Shown piece by piece: positions 6,981-8,055 of a stretch of DNA of 8,055 nt. The notes under the pieces are model-generated. The model was not told the DNA's origin and searched no databases. It saw only the letters and a program-made list of their open reading frames with translations. The stretch is taken from assembly GCA_021818645.1 (NCBI GenBank), contig JAKATS010000060.1, positions 1-8,055 on the forward strand, written 5' to 3'. Source of the DNA: Acidobacteriota bacterium. Lineage in GTDB: Bacteria > Acidobacteriota > Terriglobia > Terriglobales > SCQP01. Within the stretch, counting starts at the first letter, position 1, and each line of letters begins with the position of its first letter. A program made the translations under genes and the position numbers.

Positions 6981-7002
6981 AGCGGATGATGAATCTTCCG
7001 CT
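6981..7002 (-). other. Small intercistronic hairpin
   Basis: AGCGGA (6981-6986) and TCCGCT (6997-7002) form a 6-bp stem with a 10-nt loop, 3 bp after the stop codon of the 109-residue gene on the minus strand and 44 bp before the aminopeptidase start. No T-run follows, so it is not a terminator; it could protect or punctuate the transcript between two genes with different expression. Short enough to be chance. Confidence 0.25.
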
Positions 7003-7005
7003 ACT

Positions 7006-7335
7006 TCACAGCGTAAGATACACGCCGCCGTTTTCCACCCGCAGTTCCAATCCCGCCTGCCGGGCCGCTTCCCGCAGCGCCGCCTGCAGCATCTGCACCG
7101 GATCGGGACCGTGTTCCAGCCGCCGCATCAGCCCTTCGCCTTTTTTCGCTCCCGCCGAAAGGGTAATCTTCAATCCCCGCCGTTTGCATTTGACCGGCGT
7201 GCCGTCTTCCAGCTTGGTGTTCATGGGTTTGATCCAGGCATCCACGTAATGCACCCCGATGCCCGATTTGTCATCGGTAAAGCGCGGCAGCCTGGCCTCG
7301 GCGTCGGAATTCACATCGCAAAGTTTAATCGTCAT
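7006..7335 (-). CDS. Conserved-looking 109-residue protein of unknown function
   Basis: I do not recognise this family. The protein is small and has no signal peptide, membrane segment or known catalytic motif. Visible features are a polar N-terminus with Asp-rich 'DVNSDAEARLPRFTDDKSG', a central 'VHYVDAWIKPMNT' (29-40), a basic block 'KCKRRGLKITL' (49-59), a Gly/Lys stretch 'AGAKKGEG' (61-68), a predicted helix 'PVQMLQAALREAARQAG' (79-95) and a C-terminal beta-like strand 'LELRVENGGVYLTL'. The look is that of a small alpha/beta cytoplasmic protein. Its ATG (7335-7333) overlaps the stop of the homocysteine methyltransferase gene as ATGA, so it is almost certainly translated by coupling. This makes it a real gene and hints at an accessory role for that enzyme or its pathway. 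GGAG about 9 bp upstream may help initiation. Confidence 0.8.
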   Translation of the reverse strand: MTIKLCDVNSDAEARLPRFTDDKSGIGVHYVDAWIKPMNTKLEDGTPVKCKRRGLKITLSAGAKKGEGLMRRLEHGPDPVQMLQAALREAARQAGLELRVENGGVYLTL

Positions 7336-8055
7336 AGCGGAGCGCTCCGGGCCGGCTGTTTCCGGCCGGCGAGAAATTGATCCAAGGTCCGGCGCAGCGC
7401 GCGGATATGATCGGGTGTGCTGCCGCAGCAGGCGCCCAGCACGTTCACGCCCGCTTCCAGCAGCGGCCGCGCGCCCGCGGCCATCTGTTCCGGGGTTTCG
7501 TCATAGACCACCTTCATTTTCACCAGTTGCGGCTTGCCGGCGTTGGGCTGGGCCATAATCGGCAGCCCGCAGGCGCGTTGATAGCGCCTCACCGCTTCGC
7601 AGGCGCGCTCCATATCCATGCCGGTGCCGCAGTTGAGCGCGGCGATATGGGCGCCATGCCCGGCCATGAACTCCGCCGCGCGCTCCGGTTCGACACCCAT
7701 CATGGTGCGAAATGTTGAGCCGTCCAGCGTCACATCATAGGCCAGGGAACCGATCACGCAGCGCGACCCCGCGCTCAGGGCAGCGGCAATGCCAAGTCCC
7801 AGCTCCTCCAGCGAAGTCTGGGTTTCGATGATAATCGCGTCGGCGCCGGCGGCAACCAGCGCCGCCGCCTGTTCTTCAAAAGCCTCGCGCACCTGGGCTT
7901 CGGTGAACTCGCCATAGGGTTCCATCAGGCCGCCGAAAGGGCCGATATCGCCGATCACATACCCTTCGTCATTGCCAAAGGCCTGGCGTGCGATCCGCAC
8001 CCCGGCGGCGTTGAGCGCCGCCGCATCGCCGGCCTGGCAATGCCTTCTCAGAATA
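7332..8055 (-). CDS. Homocysteine S-methyltransferase family protein, 5' end off the window
   Basis: 240 residues are visible in a frame open to the right edge; a GTG at 8000 is internal, because family-like sequence ('HCQAGDAAALNAAG') continues upstream of it. The domain is the homocysteine S-methyltransferase barrel shared by MetH N-terminal parts, MmuM and BHMT. Its three zinc-binding cysteines are present: Cys in 'ALNCGTG' (codon about 7631-7629) and the pair in 'GACCGSTPDHIRAL' (about 7430-7425). 'IIIETQTSLEE' and 'GDIGPFGG' are further family landmarks. These enzymes make methionine from homocysteine; the methyl donor (methyl-folate, S-methylmethionine or betaine) cannot be told. No cobalamin or folate domain follows, since the gene ends soon after the CC motif, so this is a stand-alone barrel. 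Overlaps the 109-residue gene by 4 bp, and the aminopeptidase lies downstream. Confidence 0.9.
   Translation of the reverse strand, partial: ILRRHCQAGDAAALNAAGVRIARQAFGNDEGYVIGDIGPFGGLMEPYGEFTEAQVREAFEEQAAALVAAGADAIIIETQTSLEELGLGIAAALSAGSRCVIGSLAYDVTLDGSTFRTMMGVEPERAAEFMAGHGAHIAALNCGTGMDMERACEAVRRYQRACGLPIMAQPNAGKPQLVKMKVVYDETPEQMAAGARPLLEAGVNVLGACCGSTPDHIRALRRTLDQFLAGRKQPARSAPL

Noticed and set aside
5626..6981. Long plus-strand open frame of 451 codons
   Set aside because: It is the antisense shadow of the M29 aminopeptidase gene, whose metal ligands are all present on the minus strand. The plus-strand product is low-complexity Gly/Ala/Arg-rich with no family features.

Overview
The window looks like a chromosome segment of an acidobacterium (Acidobacteriota, Terriglobales-like). 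I infer this from three things: a BlaI-type repressor paired with an M56 (BlaR1-like) membrane peptidase, a combination greatly expanded in that phylum; tyrosine recombinases of the 'LRHTCLT...DPWT...AGH...RYVHPQ' type common there; and a cupin that matches, residue for residue at its active site, the hydroxynitrile lyases described from Granulicella and Acidobacterium. No database search was possible, so the taxonomy is an inference.

Left part (1-2779), accessory DNA that looks less GC-rich than the rest. It opens with the C-terminal end of a tyrosine recombinase (+), ending 22 bp before an intact tRNA-Arg(ACG) gene at 382-458. The 3' 45 bp of this tRNA, from the anticodon loop to CCA, is repeated exactly at 2735-2779. 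The two copies bracket a ~2.3-kb islet, which is the footprint of site-specific integration into a tRNA gene. Read on the minus strand, the islet contains a promoter, a blaI-type repressor gene, an overlapping M56 peptidase gene with an unusual Cys-rich C-terminal region, and a decayed integrase fragment with stop codons. The islet carries no intact integrase.

Middle part (2866-5615), core-like and GC-rich. A minus-strand AraC-family regulator with an AraC_N sensor domain is divergent from a plus-strand operon of an aldo/keto reductase, a manganese-type cupin resembling GtHNL, and a 43-codon remnant of a 4-oxalocrotonate-tautomerase-family gene. The 158-bp divergent region holds three near-identical 10-bp direct repeats that could be the regulator's binding site. 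The arrangement resembles YqhC control of aldehyde reductases and suggests handling of reactive carbonyl compounds. A nested palindrome covers the end of the tautomerase remnant.

Right part (5656-8055), a minus-strand operon. A homocysteine S-methyltransferase gene runs off the right edge and overlaps by 4 bp (ATGA) a 109-residue protein that I do not recognise. An M29 aminopeptidase gene with a complete set of metal ligands follows. The operon converges on the cupin operon at the palindrome near 5568-5610.
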